64,000 nt of DNA from GCA-2731375 sp964631725 (GCA_964631725.1 CAZVYX010000001.1:62001-126000), one strand, 5' to 3'; counted from the first letter of the stretch, positions 1 through 8,726 are shown. The notes: generated from the letters alone by a model not told the origin. Numbers and translations are program-made.

Positions 1-291
1 CAGTCTCGGAGAAAACAGGCGCGAAACAAGAGGTATATTCAAGCACAACTTGAAAAAGCCGAGCTGGCTGAAGTTCGTACCACCCTTCTTGCAGTGTTGA
101 TGGGTCTTGAGCAAAAGGCCATGCTGGCAAATTCAGAGCCGCCACACATGATTAGGGTGCTTGAGAAGCCTTGGGTCCCATCCCAACCCAAGGAACCGAA
201 GTTGGCGAGGACTATTGGCGAGCCCACGGCAGTAGCGGTTATCTTCAGTTTGGTTATCTTGACCCTCTTCATCTCGTTCAGATTTGAATAG
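1..291 (+). CDS. C-terminal end of a Wzz/KpsE-type chain-length / polysaccharide export protein (partial)
   Basis: The reading frame is open from the first base of the window, so only the last 96 residues of a longer protein are present. They show a charged helical stretch rich in Arg/Lys/Gln/Glu (a likely end of a periplasmic coiled coil), then a Pro-rich linker (EKPWVPSQPKEPK), then a hydrophobic C-terminal helix (roughly AVAVIFSLVILTLFISF) ending two residues before the stop. A Pro-rich segment before a final membrane helix is the usual C-terminus of Wzz, GumC and KpsE polysaccharide co-polymerases, which set chain length in the inner membrane. The following membrane protein starts 38 bases downstream on the same strand. 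Family assignment rests on this short tail alone; the N-terminus lies outside the window. Confidence 0.55.
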   Translation, partial: QSRRKQARNKRYIQAQLEKAELAEVRTTLLAVLMGLEQKAMLANSEPPHMIRVLEKPWVPSQPKEPKLARTIGEPTAVAVIFSLVILTLFISFRFE

Positions 292-329
292 CCAGGCGGG
301 TCTCGCAGAGCACACGAAATGAGCGTGCC

Positions 330-1472
330 GTGAGCAAGAATCGCATCACAGTTGCTTGGGGCGTTTTCTTCGTCTTTCTATATTTCTATCGTTGCGGGAT
401 GGCGGTCCTTGGTGAATTGGTGGTTGCCAGACTGACCGAATTGGGCGATGCCGACCAATATCAGCGGAGTGTCTTTACGATTTTGGAATTGACGCAGGTT
501 TTCAGCGTCGGGGAGATTTTTGATTTAGGGCGGGTATATTCAACGAGGTTGGCCGAATCTCTCGGCGCGGTCTTTCATTTGCTTTTTTTCGGTAATGCAA
601 TTTTCATTGATATCGGCTTTCAAACCATCGCTTTCATAGGTATCTTAAAGGTTCTCTTGGCTGTTGATGGTGCGACGCGGCGTTATCTAGCCGCGTTAAT
701 CGTGATGCCGTCATTTAACCTATGGTCGTCAATCGCCACGAAGGAATCCTTGATTGTATTTTTCGTGGGAACTCTTTGCGCCTACTTTATTAGGCTCTAC
801 CAAAACAGAGTGAGATTTGGCCCGCTCGAAGTGCTGAGTGCTATCGGGATCTTTATCTTTAAGGTGCACTATGTACCGGCGATCCTAGGGATTTACCTAT
901 TCATCATGTTCGGTCAACGGGTCAAGCAAAAAGCGGCTTTTGTCCTTGGAGCTGGTCTTTTTTCACTAATACCACTCTACTTATTGAGGGACAAAATTGA
1001 TTCCATGGCATTTAGAATTGCTCCGCATTTCTTGGGCTATGGCAGTTCACGTGAAATGTATTGGACTGAACAATACGACGTTTTCTTCAAAGCGCCCTAT
1101 GGTATGTTCCAGGGGTTTTTCGGCCCAACCCTTGAGGAAAGCGTCTCTGGTCCCTTGCAAATGGCATCGTTTCTGGAGAGTGCCATTATCGTCGGCATCA
1201 TGCTTCTGATCTTGCTGCGTAACATCCGTGAATTGCCGGTGTTCAGTTTCTTTGTCGGCACTATTTCGCTGGGCTGGTTATTATTTGCCTGCTATCCGCT
1301 TGGGATATTGAATGGGGGTTCAGCAGTGCGGTATCGCACCGGCCATCTCATTTTGGTATTTTTTATTTTTGCGATCATTTTTTCGCGGGACCGCTACGTT
1401 CTCTGGCGCGAGCGAAGTGGCGGGCATGACCGTGATGCGACAACAAATCAGCCTGCGACCGCAGGCACTTGA
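330..1472 (+). CDS. polytopic membrane protein, possible O-antigen/repeat-unit polymerase (Wzy-like)
   Basis: A 380-residue, very hydrophobic protein with about ten predicted membrane segments by eye. It starts at GTG; an ATG eleven bases upstream runs into a stop after four codons. A loop near the N-terminus carries GDADQYQRS and the last large loop carries GGSAVRYRTGHL; acidic and Arg-rich loops of this sort occur in Wzy polymerases and in GT-C transferases. The last 25 residues are hydrophilic. It lies between a Wzz-like protein and a GT-C transferase, where a polymerase is often found, but Wzy proteins are too divergent in sequence to confirm by inspection. It could equally be a membrane glycosyltransferase or ligase. 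Confidence 0.5.
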   Translation: MSKNRITVAWGVFFVFLYFYRCGMAVLGELVVARLTELGDADQYQRSVFTILELTQVFSVGEIFDLGRVYSTRLAESLGAVFHLLFFGNAIFIDIGFQTIAFIGILKVLLAVDGATRRYLAALIVMPSFNLWSSIATKESLIVFFVGTLCAYFIRLYQNRVRFGPLEVLSAIGIFIFKVHYVPAILGIYLFIMFGQRVKQKAAFVLGAGLFSLIPLYLLRDKIDSMAFRIAPHFLGYGSSREMYWTEQYDVFFKAPYGMFQGFFGPTLEESVSGPLQMASFLESAIIVGIMLLILLRNIRELPVFSFFVGTISLGWLLFACYPLGILNGGSAVRYRTGHLILVFFIFAIIFSRDRYVLWRERSGGHDRDATTNQPATAGT

Positions 1473-1538
1473 AAGAGTGGAAGAATTGCGGCAAGAGCCA
1501 TGATCGCCTTTTCCTCTTAGGTTCAATGAAAGCAAGTA

Positions 1539-2717
1539 ATGTTACGACTGGGCGGCAAACTCTTTCCTTTGCATCTGGCGATGGCGTTCTTGATCGCGGC
1601 TGTTTCACGGACTGCCTTGTTTTTCGGGTCTATGCTCGTACCAGTTCCAAACGAGGCAGGCCTGCCGATTTCACCTCTTACGGCAAATACGGCGTTGGAT
1701 TTGGCCTATTATCAGTGGGCTCGGGAGATGTACTTTGGCGAAGCGCATATGATCGTTGATCATTTCGTACGCTTTTTCTCTGGAAACCTGAACGGAAATT
1801 TTTTTCTACCTGGACCGCTTTTTCCGAGTGTTCTGCATATCTTTGACTATGGCGACGGCAATACTCTTTTGCTTTCCGCATTCTATTTATTGTTGAGTAC
1901 GGCCCTGGTGGCAATTTGGCTCTGGTGGTTCAATCGAAACGGTGCCGCACCTATTTGGCTTTACTTGTTTGCCCTCTTGCCGACGCCTTATTGGTTCATG
2001 CTCAACGTAAGTACCGACCTGTTGTTTGCCGTAGTCGTTGGAGCCTTCTGGTTGCTCTGGTTTCATATCAAGGCGCGGTCACTACGCCGTATGATCAGTG
2101 TTGCCGCGGTGATCGTCGTTGCGGCGTTATTGCGGCCCAACGCCTTGTCTCTTCTGCTCTTCTTGTGCGTCGATGTTCTGATTTGGGAGTTCGCCTTGAA
2201 GCAAGGACGTCAGGCGCGGCGGCGGGGGATGTTCTTTGCCGCCCTGGTCGCGAGCATTTTTATCTTGATTGGGACCCTTTATGCGCCTTATTTCCACGCA
2301 GTGGTATCCGGCTCGGTTGCTATTGGCTACTTCGGCTATTTGCCAAGACAATATCTTGAAGGGCTGTGGCCAGATTTGCCAGTGGCGTTGAATCTTGGAT
2401 TTTCCTGGTTCGGTTTGGTGGCGGCGAAACTTCTCTATCTGACAGGACTGCGGCCATCGTTTGGCGACACTGCATTGCCGTTTGTCATTCTCCGCATGTT
2501 GCCAGGCGCTATCGTTTTGCCTGGCTTGATCTGGTCCCTGTTGCGGGCTGAATGGCGTGAGCGTTTATTCGTGGTCTTTTTTCTGGCCCCAATATTCTTG
2601 GGCGTTGCTCAAGACCGGTACTTGCTGCCTATACAGCCGGTGTTATTTTATTACGGCATCTGCGCATGGCGTGAAATCGTAGGGTACTATCGGAAATTTC
2701 GAATTCGAACGGCTTAG
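1539..2717 (+). CDS. GT-C type membrane glycosyltransferase (GT39/PMT-like)
   Basis: A 392-residue polytopic inner-membrane protein. After the first membrane segment comes a loop with DLAYYQWAREMYFGEA; an acidic residue followed by aromatic residues in the first extracytoplasmic loop is typical of GT-C enzymes that use polyprenyl-phosphate sugars. Further on are LLRPN after a membrane helix and a short cytoplasmic C-terminus (REIVGYYRKFRIRTA), also usual in this family. It would transfer a sugar from a lipid-linked donor on the periplasmic side of the membrane. It is the last plus-strand gene before a convergent junction with the minus-strand block. The sugar is unknown. Confidence 0.6.
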   Translation: MLRLGGKLFPLHLAMAFLIAAVSRTALFFGSMLVPVPNEAGLPISPLTANTALDLAYYQWAREMYFGEAHMIVDHFVRFFSGNLNGNFFLPGPLFPSVLHIFDYGDGNTLLLSAFYLLLSTALVAIWLWWFNRNGAAPIWLYLFALLPTPYWFMLNVSTDLLFAVVVGAFWLLWFHIKARSLRRMISVAAVIVVAALLRPNALSLLLFLCVDVLIWEFALKQGRQARRRGMFFAALVASIFILIGTLYAPYFHAVVSGSVAIGYFGYLPRQYLEGLWPDLPVALNLGFSWFGLVAAKLLYLTGLRPSFGDTALPFVILRMLPGAIVLPGLIWSLLRAEWRERLFVVFFLAPIFLGVAQDRYLLPIQPVLFYYGICAWREIVGYYRKFRIRTA

Positions 2718-3096
2718 GCAGGGCACGTTGGCGAGCAGTTCTTCATCATCGTCTTGGGCGCCAAACCAACAGTACAAAGACAGGCAGCATTGCCGGGCCG
2801 CGCACCTGAGCGATACGTTGAAAATGCACTGCCACGTCACTTTCCGCGTCAAACACCGTTTCTTAGTGCGCATAGGCGGTGAAGCCGGCGAGCCACCGGC
2901 CCATAGCGCAGTTTTGCCTCTCGAATTCCGCCGCGTCGATAAGTGCTATTGCCGGCCGGTGTTGGATACCAATTCGAAAACAATGAGTAGGTTGTCTCGC
3001 CATTGCTCCTCCCGGCTGTCATTCCCATTACGAGACATTTTGCGTCGCCAGGAAACGAACGCCCTGGGTGGAGCCATGGGTTTCGCGTTCAGGACT
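2718..3096. other. convergent intergenic region without a convincing gene
   Basis: These 379 bases separate the plus-strand GT-C gene from the minus-strand block. I see no strong hairpin followed by a T-run. Two short minus-strand frames deserve mention. One of 59 codons (3028 down to 2849) has a protein-like composition (segments TTYSLFSNWYPTP and RRGGIREAKLRYGP) but no ribosome-binding site. One of 47 codons begins MARQPTHCF, a few bases after a good GGGAGGAG. Neither resembles a family I know. The stretch may be a decayed gene or ordinary spacer. Confidence 0.3.
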
Positions 3097-3435
3097 TTAG
3101 GAATCGGTCCGCCTCTCTAGTTCCTGACGGCCAAGCTCGGTTTCCGCGATATAACGCAGCAACATCAGCTGGCGATACCGCAATTGGCTGTAGGCGACGG
3201 CAAGAATGGTGATTAGACCCAACAATATGGCAATGGCCATGAAGATGATGGCGACCGGCGGGTAGACAATACCCAATGCAGCCGCCGCCCATAGGATGAA
3301 CTGATCACTCATGCTCGCAAAACCGAGTAGGACCAGGCTGGCGAACAGAGGGAACGAGAGATCGACTTGCAGCAGATTTTGCCGGATCAAGACGATAAGT
3401 ATCAGCGCCAACGTGGCAATTATGATAAATTGCAT
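3097..3435 (-). CDS. DUF2304 family small membrane protein
   Basis: A 112-residue protein taken to start at the ATG of MQFIIIATLAL, because a strong purine-rich site (GAGGAGCGTGAG) lies just before it and the upstream extension is not family-like. It has an N-terminal membrane helix, a second around FASLVLLGF, a third around VYPPVAIIFMAIAILLGLI, and a charged C-terminal helix (RYRQLMLLRYIAETELGRQELERR). This is the DUF2304 layout. DUF2304 genes commonly follow a GT2 glycosyltransferase, as here, where the upstream GT2 gene ends one base before this start. A role as membrane partner of that transferase is inferred from this pairing; no biochemical function is established. Confidence 0.75.
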   Translation of the reverse strand: MQFIIIATLALILIVLIRQNLLQVDLSFPLFASLVLLGFASMSDQFILWAAAALGIVYPPVAIIFMAIAILLGLITILAVAYSQLRYRQLMLLRYIAETELGRQELERRTDS

Positions 3436-3436
3436 C

Positions 3437-4177
3437 TCACGCTCCTCGCTTTTGCAACAGTTCCGACAATACGAAGATGTTGAAGCGATAAAAAAACCGC
3501 AATGCATGGCTAAGCGTTAAGGTCGACGAGCCGTATTCCCGCGCCATTTGTACGATGCCCACTTCGCCGATTCGAAGACCCCGGCGGGACGCAAGAATGT
3601 ACATTTGTGGTTCAGGAAAACGTTCCAGCCGGCAGGCATTTAGAATTTCCATTGCCGGCCGGCTTGCGGCGAAAAAGCCTGAATTGACGTCGTCGGGTAC
3701 CTGCCCATTGGTTAGCAATCGGGCCACGGCGGAGAAATAGCTACGGACAACGCCCGAAAAAGTACTGCGCCAGCCCTTGCCGTGATTTCGGTTTTGTCGG
3801 GTCGCCACCACGACGTCTGCTTCACCGTTCGCTAGATTTGCAAGCAGCGCCGGTATCATTGCTATTGGATGCTGACCGTCTGCATCAATGCGAACAACTG
3901 CTTGATATCCTTCACGTAACGCATGATCGAAGGCAATATGTGTGCAGACACCCAATCCAGAGTTCATCGGTAGGCGAAAATGCAGACATTCGCTCAAATC
4001 CGTCATCGAAGCGGCGGCTACATTAGAACCATCGTCCAGCACAAGAACCGTGTAGGAGCTATCAAGATCAAGGATTCCCTGGGTGATCGACGCCAGATGT
4101 TCGACGTCGTTCAACGTCGGAACGAATACTAGAATTCCGGCCTTGTCCGTTCGTGGGTCGGATTTCATGGCTTGCAT
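3437..4177 (-). CDS. GT2 family glycosyltransferase (DPM1/polyprenyl-phosphate sugar transferase-like)
   Basis: A 246-residue GT-A fold transferase without membrane helices. Visible motifs are the N-terminal nucleotide-binding strand (ILVFVPTLND, about residues 15-24), LVLDDGS (about 46-51) and the DxD-type RIDADGQH (residues 97-103) that binds metal and the sugar nucleotide. The size and DADGQHP motif resemble dolichyl- or undecaprenyl-phosphate mannose/glucose synthases. It probably loads a sugar onto a lipid phosphate on the cytoplasmic side. The DUF2304 gene follows with a one-base gap, a recurrent pairing. A start at the fourth codon (MKSDPR) is equally likely. GT-C enzymes nearby are plausible users of its product. 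Confidence 0.75.
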   Translation of the reverse strand: MQAMKSDPRTDKAGILVFVPTLNDVEHLASITQGILDLDSSYTVLVLDDGSNVAAASMTDLSECLHFRLPMNSGLGVCTHIAFDHALREGYQAVVRIDADGQHPIAMIPALLANLANGEADVVVATRQNRNHGKGWRSTFSGVVRSYFSAVARLLTNGQVPDDVNSGFFAASRPAMEILNACRLERFPEPQMYILASRRGLRIGEVGIVQMAREYGSSTLTLSHALRFFYRFNIFVLSELLQKRGA

Positions 4178-4199
4178 CTACTGAACGATGATCTGAGGG

Positions 4200-5999
4200 T
4201 CAAGCCTCACCTCGCTCCTGCCGCGTCCTGGCCAAGGCCGCCTTGTCGACCAAGGCTCGTAATTGACTGGTTGTGGTTCTGAGCTGCGCGTTGGTTTTGT
4301 TGGGAGGGATAAGTTCGTCGGCCGTTTGTTCGTAGTCAGTCGGAATTATTGACCGGATATCAAAGCTGGCACTCACACTTTCGATATCAAAATCCCGAGC
4401 CGATAGATTTTGATACTTCAACACGGAGTTGGACCACGCAAACAGCCAGAACTGGAAGTAGGAGAAACGGCCCGGGATACCAAAATGGCGGGCGACAAGC
4501 AGCAGTCCGCGCAATGCATGGTATAGGTTGCTCGGCCGAAGGCAAAATCGAAAGGCACGCGTCAGCAGCAGTAACAGAGCAGCGCGGTTGCGAATAACCA
4601 TGGCAAGAAAACGGCCAATCTCACCGTAACCACCTCTTTGCAAAGGCACGAAATTTCCGCTGTCTTTGATCAACGCCATATACGCCGCGAGGCGTCCATA
4701 CTGATAGCTGCCCCGATTGTACTGCTTTATGAAATGGCGATATCCGTCGATTAGGTGGTCTTTGGGCATCAGGTATTGAAAATTGGTTTGATACTTAAAG
4801 CCGCCCAAGCCATGACGAACCTGGCGCAGCCGTCCGGCCAGCTTCATGCGTCTGAACAGAGGGGTGCCGGGCAAGGCCGTTAGCAGCGAGGGGTCACCGG
4901 AAAGCAGGCCGGATTCGCTGAGCCCATCAAGGGTCAGGTCAAAGCAACTCGCGTCATCAGAATCGAAACCGAAAATCAATCCGGCGACAATGATGAAGCC
5001 ATACGATTGTACCTGACGGATTGCAGATGACAATTCGACGGAAGAATTTTGCACCTTGGCTGTTTCCAAAAGCGAATTCTCGCTAAAGCTCTCGATGCCA
5101 ATGAATAGCAGATCAAAACCAGCTCTGCGCATCTTCTCCATCAATCGAGGGTGGCGATAGAGATTGATGGTCAGCCAAGTGTACAGACTTGGGCGATGGC
5201 CGCTCTCGTGCTGCCAGGCGATTAACGCATCAATCACCTGTTCAGCCCATCTCGGGTCGCCGATGAAGTTATCACAGGCAAGCAACACCTGACGGACACC
5301 TAGGTCACAAAGGTGATCCATCTCGGCAATGATGAGCTCCACTGCTTTGTTATGCGGCCGGTTATTGTCGGGCAGAACACGGATATCACAGAATTCGCAA
5401 AGAAACGGACAGCCACGGGAAACCTCCAGAACCGCCCCGTAGTAACGGTCAATTGTGGCATCCAATAGATCCCTATTCAGTGCCCGTGCCTCGGTCATAT
5501 CAAAACGCTTGGGGTTGCGGATAATCGCCTCAACCGGCTTTTCGGTTCGGATGCTCTCTAGCAACGAGGCGATCTCCCGCTCTCCATCGCCAATAAAAAT
5601 ATGGTCAAAATCCGACAGTTTGTCGAGATCTTCAGCTTGATCAAACGACCAGCAGATCGGACCGCCGATGATTGAGACCATGTTTGGAAATCGCGCGCGA
5701 AGGGCGGCGTGCGTACTTATCAAGGAACCGTGATCCTGGTTGATGCCACTGAAAAGGGCGATGTCGATCGCCTGGATTTCTTCCAGAGAACTGAATCGGG
5801 TATCGCATAATGACAATTCGAACCGCCCGTCCATGGGCACGTGCGCGGCCAGCGTATAAGCCCAGACCGGCATGAAAACGGCACCATAGTTCTGAGTATC
5901 GGCATATAAAGGATCGGGCGCATGTATGAAAACACAGCGCAACGCCCGAACCGGTGTTCGAAACCTGGATGCAGGATGGGCGATCGAAAGGTTCGTCAT
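4200..5999 (-). CDS. B12-binding-domain radical SAM protein
   Basis: A 599-residue enzyme with the CxxxCxxC cluster motif at C197, C201 and C204 (GCPFLCEFC), which ligates the [4Fe-4S] cluster that cleaves S-adenosylmethionine. The first 150 or so residues form a Rossmann-like domain as in cobalamin-binding radical SAM enzymes, with SIIGGP and FIGDGEREI, although the classic DxHxxG cobalamin motif is not evident. IGIESF and AGLIFGFDSDD fit the radical SAM barrel. The C-terminal 250 residues resemble the extension of the HpnJ-like/DUF4070 group. Members act as methyltransferases or C-C bond enzymes on lipids, sugars or natural products. The substrate here is unknown; the context suggests a glycan or lipid carrier. 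Confidence 0.75.
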   Translation of the reverse strand: MTNLSIAHPASRFRTPVRALRCVFIHAPDPLYADTQNYGAVFMPVWAYTLAAHVPMDGRFELSLCDTRFSSLEEIQAIDIALFSGINQDHGSLISTHAALRARFPNMVSIIGGPICWSFDQAEDLDKLSDFDHIFIGDGEREIASLLESIRTEKPVEAIIRNPKRFDMTEARALNRDLLDATIDRYYGAVLEVSRGCPFLCEFCDIRVLPDNNRPHNKAVELIIAEMDHLCDLGVRQVLLACDNFIGDPRWAEQVIDALIAWQHESGHRPSLYTWLTINLYRHPRLMEKMRRAGFDLLFIGIESFSENSLLETAKVQNSSVELSSAIRQVQSYGFIIVAGLIFGFDSDDASCFDLTLDGLSESGLLSGDPSLLTALPGTPLFRRMKLAGRLRQVRHGLGGFKYQTNFQYLMPKDHLIDGYRHFIKQYNRGSYQYGRLAAYMALIKDSGNFVPLQRGGYGEIGRFLAMVIRNRAALLLLLTRAFRFCLRPSNLYHALRGLLLVARHFGIPGRFSYFQFWLFAWSNSVLKYQNLSARDFDIESVSASFDIRSIIPTDYEQTADELIPPNKTNAQLRTTTSQLRALVDKAALARTRQERGEA

Positions 6000-6016
6000 G
6001 GGTTCTTCTTTATCGA

Positions 6017-6358
6017 TTATGATAGCGGTCTAAAAGTATCTGCGTAGCATAGCGGAATCCTACCTAATTGCTCATGGAACATGGTGTCATGGCTATTGGT
6101 TTGTCGTTCCTGGCCTTGAAAAACGTGATACGCCGCCATTGTCGCACCCAGGGCGGCACCGCTGTTTCGGCCATCCCCGCCTGCATGTTCTGCTTCGACG
6201 CTAGGGCTTTCGGGCCAATCACAAGAAAACCATTCGGATCTAAGTGGAGGAAGGTTTGCAGGTGCGCAAACGCAAGAAACGGCGTCGTCTCGCGATCGCC
6301 CGGCGGCCTTTGGTGCTGCCATCACGGCCTCGGCAGAGGTGGAGCAGCTCAGGGCCAA
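6017..6358 (-). pseudogene. possible remnant of a carbamoyltransferase (NodU/CmcH family)
   Basis: About 390 bases between two minus-strand genes hold an open frame without a convincing start. Its second half (GDGRNSGAALGATMAAYHVF, then TMFHEQLG) resembles the C-terminal domain of NodU/CmcH carbamoyltransferases, where a conserved GD-G-ALGAAL segment is followed by a helix and then LGP. The upstream portion has no recognisable domain, and the frame ends far short of the family's usual 500-600 residues. If correct, this is a decayed O-carbamoylation gene, consistent with the unusually long gap in an otherwise tightly packed block. The match is by eye over some 45 residues and could be coincidental. 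Confidence 0.35.
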
Positions 6359-6388
6359 ATTATAAAGAAAAGCAATCTCGAATCTTGA

Positions 6389-7858
6389 TCAGAACTTAGC
6401 GAGAACGGTATGGGGATCGTCATTACCGGTTTCTCCGTGGCAATTCATTTCCGTGACATTGGAGGCAGAAGATGGCGATCGCCAAAGATCCGAGATTGAC
6501 AGGACGATCGCTATTTCCAGCAACGGAATTGTCTCCAGCAAATATCGACTTTCGATAAAAAACCCCCAGCCCAGAAACACGGTGCGTGCGACGACATGCA
6601 GCATCGCTATCCAAAGAACCATGGTGGCAAATGTGACCGGACGGCGGAGTGATAGCGCCAACAATAGTAAAGCAATGGCAAGGACGCCGATGCGCCATCC
6701 CGCGCTGGCGCCCTTTATCAACACTTGCCAGGGATGTTGCCGTATGATCTCGACGGCGGCCTTGAAATCCATGTGGCCGCCCTGCCAGCCCACAGAGACC
6801 GGCCATCCGCCACTGTTCCATGGATTGAACCAGATGCGGCCAATCCTTTGCAGGGGCAGCCATAGCCAATATCGGACGGGTGCCGCCAGGCGGCGCTCTT
6901 CGGCGATCGCGGCGAACTTCCGGTCGATATGGGCCGGAAACTGTTGTCCATCGAACGCCGCCAATTGTTTCAGAAAGGCTTCGACCTGTTCGCGTTCCCC
7001 GCCGCTGACATAGGCTTCGGGTTCAATGACGATATCGCTGTAGGCTGCAAAATGAATTGGATACCACCATTGCGGCGCCTGGTATTGATGCGTCGCCCAG
7101 GTCTTGACCCAATCGAGATAGCCGATTGGTGCAGCATAGCCATTGCCCAAGAAATAGACCGGCGGCATGTTCCCAAGTCCGGCCGTGAAACTACGCACCC
7201 ACCAAGCGCCCAGAGGAATGGATATGATCACCATCATGAGCAATCCACGCTGGATCGCGCGCCAAAACGGGTGGATGAGAAAACCGGTCACGGCGATGGG
7301 CAGGGCAAGCAGGACAAGGTCATATCTTATGAAAAGGCCAACTGCCATCGCTATCGCCAACGGCATTAGCCGCAAGCGTTGTTCGGCCAAGGAGCGAATT
7401 AGGTCTGCCGATATCCATATTACCACGCTGAGCGCCAGTGTTTCGGATAACGTGAACCGAGCCCACGGCACGGTTAGCGGAGACAGTGCCACGACCAGTG
7501 CGCAGGGCAAGGCCGTTGATATTGAAAAGCCGGCGCGCCGCAATGACAAAAACAGATAGACGACCGCTAGTGAGAAAATTGCGCTATGGACCAATGCGAC
7601 GGGTTGCCAGGCAGTTTCGGTCAGGGCCCAAACCAGCGCCACGAATGCCGGAAATCCCGGTAGGTGATTGCCGCCCCAATGAGGCACGCAGGCGCCCCCG
7701 GTCGGATCCGAGAGCGAGACACATCCATTCTCCAGGATATTTAGGGCAACCGTCCGGTAAATTTCCCAATCACCAGTGGCTGCTGGTTCCAGTACCGACA
7801 GCACGGCGCGTGGAACGAAGGCACAAACGAAAACTGCAACGGCAAGCATTATGTGCAT
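6389..7858 (-). CDS. GT-C type membrane glycosyltransferase (GT39/ArnT-like)
   Basis: A 489-residue polytopic membrane protein. The first helix is followed by a loop with TGDWEIYRTVALNILENG, the GT39-type acidic/aromatic loop. Then come HLPGFPAFVALVW, SPLTVPWARFTLSETLALS (a P-x-R-TLSE segment like those of PMT/ArnT enzymes) and LFIRYDLVLLALP. A large soluble loop of about 100 residues lies in the middle, and two or three membrane helices follow. The start codon shares one base with the stop of the upstream ketoisomerase gene (TAATG), so the two are translationally coupled. It probably transfers a lipid-linked sugar in the periplasm; donor and acceptor are unknown. Confidence 0.65.
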   Translation of the reverse strand: MHIMLAVAVFVCAFVPRAVLSVLEPAATGDWEIYRTVALNILENGCVSLSDPTGGACVPHWGGNHLPGFPAFVALVWALTETAWQPVALVHSAIFSLAVVYLFLSLRRAGFSISTALPCALVVALSPLTVPWARFTLSETLALSVVIWISADLIRSLAEQRLRLMPLAIAMAVGLFIRYDLVLLALPIAVTGFLIHPFWRAIQRGLLMMVIISIPLGAWWVRSFTAGLGNMPPVYFLGNGYAAPIGYLDWVKTWATHQYQAPQWWYPIHFAAYSDIVIEPEAYVSGGEREQVEAFLKQLAAFDGQQFPAHIDRKFAAIAEERRLAAPVRYWLWLPLQRIGRIWFNPWNSGGWPVSVGWQGGHMDFKAAVEIIRQHPWQVLIKGASAGWRIGVLAIALLLLALSLRRPVTFATMVLWIAMLHVVARTVFLGWGFFIESRYLLETIPLLEIAIVLSISDLWRSPSSASNVTEMNCHGETGNDDPHTVLAKF

Positions 7859-8310
7859 TAGATATTGCCGCTTCGGCGCCGCGCGAACAGGGCCTGCAAT
7901 TCGGCCATGTCCTCAATGTATTCGTTGGGGTCATAGTCGGCCGATGTCATGACCACGCAGGTTGTCGCCAATGCCAGGACCTTCACTGTCACCCAGGTCA
8001 ATGAAGGCACGTAAAGCCCCGTTCGGGGCGTATCCAGGCAGAAGGACCGCATGCCCGTTTCATCAATGATCTCCACCTCGACCGAGCCCGTTAGGCAGAT
8101 AATGAATTCTTCAAGCTCCCTGTGCGCATGGTGGCCCCGCCGGTCGTTCAAGGGCAGATCGTAATGCGTCAAGACCCTCCGGATTGGAAACGGCACATGC
8201 GTCGGGGTTTCTGCAATGCCAAGGGCGCCTCGGTTCGGGTCCTTGATTTCAGTAAGTTCAACCAGCGCCGCTCGGCGTGGCTGCGCGGCACTCTGAACCG
8301 AATTACTCAT
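7858..8310 (-). CDS. dTDP-4-oxo-6-deoxyhexose 3,4-ketoisomerase (FdtA/QdtA/WxcM-like cupin)
   Basis: A 150-residue small cupin. The start is taken at MSNSVQ, which gives an ATGA overlap with the stop of the upstream gtrA-like gene. Family signatures are DRRGHHAHRELEEF, the cupin His cluster, then GSVEVEI and LDTPRTGLYVP. FdtA and QdtA convert dTDP-4-keto-6-deoxyglucose to the 3-keto isomer, which a DegT aminotransferase then aminates to dTDP-Fuc3N or dTDP-Qui3N. RmlA, RmlB and such an aminotransferase are encoded about 6-8 kb upstream in the same direction. The sequence does not allow galacto (FdtA) and gluco (QdtA) products to be told apart by eye. Confidence 0.8.
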   Translation of the reverse strand: MSNSVQSAAQPRRAALVELTEIKDPNRGALGIAETPTHVPFPIRRVLTHYDLPLNDRRGHHAHRELEEFIICLTGSVEVEIIDETGMRSFCLDTPRTGLYVPSLTWVTVKVLALATTCVVMTSADYDPNEYIEDMAELQALFARRRSGNI

Positions 8311-8726
8311 CCCTGGCGTTTCCAATGCCCTGTCAGCGCTAGCCGCGAGCTTATGAAGTTGATGGGTATGAATACGACGAGGACGAGGAGGGGTGCAAGG
8401 TTGGGATGAATGCCGATTTCCTCGACAAAGAAGACCAAAAGTTGAAGGCTCAAAACATAACTGATGACATAAATTACCACGAAGCGGAACAATGACCGCC
8501 CCGTAAGATGCGTCGTGAAGGAGTAACGGGCATTCAGCCAGGCGGATACCAGAACACCGACGACGAATGTGATCGAGTAAGAGACCACATAAGGCAATAT
8601 CAAATTGAGCACCAAGTACAGGAGATAGGTGCCAATTGTATTCATGATGCCGACTTGCAAAAAACGGCCAAATTGGCGACGAAGAATGCCGCCGGTCGAT
8701 CCTTGCTTATCCATATCTTTCGTCAC
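8307..8726 (-). CDS. GtrA family membrane protein
   Basis: A 139-residue protein with four membrane helices and the GtrA layout: a basic N-terminus (LRRQFGRFLQVGIMNT), helices around TYLLYLVLNLIL and ITFVVGVLVSAWL, the WLNARYSF segment, and a final INFISSRLALTGHWKR. It starts with GTG in a GTGA overlap with the upstream FemAB-like gene, and the downstream cupin gene starts in an ATGA overlap. GtrA proteins are proposed to flip undecaprenyl-phosphate-linked sugars made by GtrB-type enzymes; a GtrB-like GT2 gene lies two genes upstream. Together with the GT-C enzymes this suggests side-branch glycosylation in the periplasm. Confidence 0.8.
   Translation of the reverse strand: MTKDMDKQGSTGGILRRQFGRFLQVGIMNTIGTYLLYLVLNLILPYVVSYSITFVVGVLVSAWLNARYSFTTHLTGRSLFRFVVIYVISYVLSLQLLVFFVEEIGIHPNLAPLLVLVVFIPINFISSRLALTGHWKRQG

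Noticed and set aside
6068..6388. 106-codon plus-strand ORF in the 6.0-6.4 kb gap
   Set aside because: Runs against all neighbours, has no ribosome-binding site and no motif; the minus-strand frame fits the context better.
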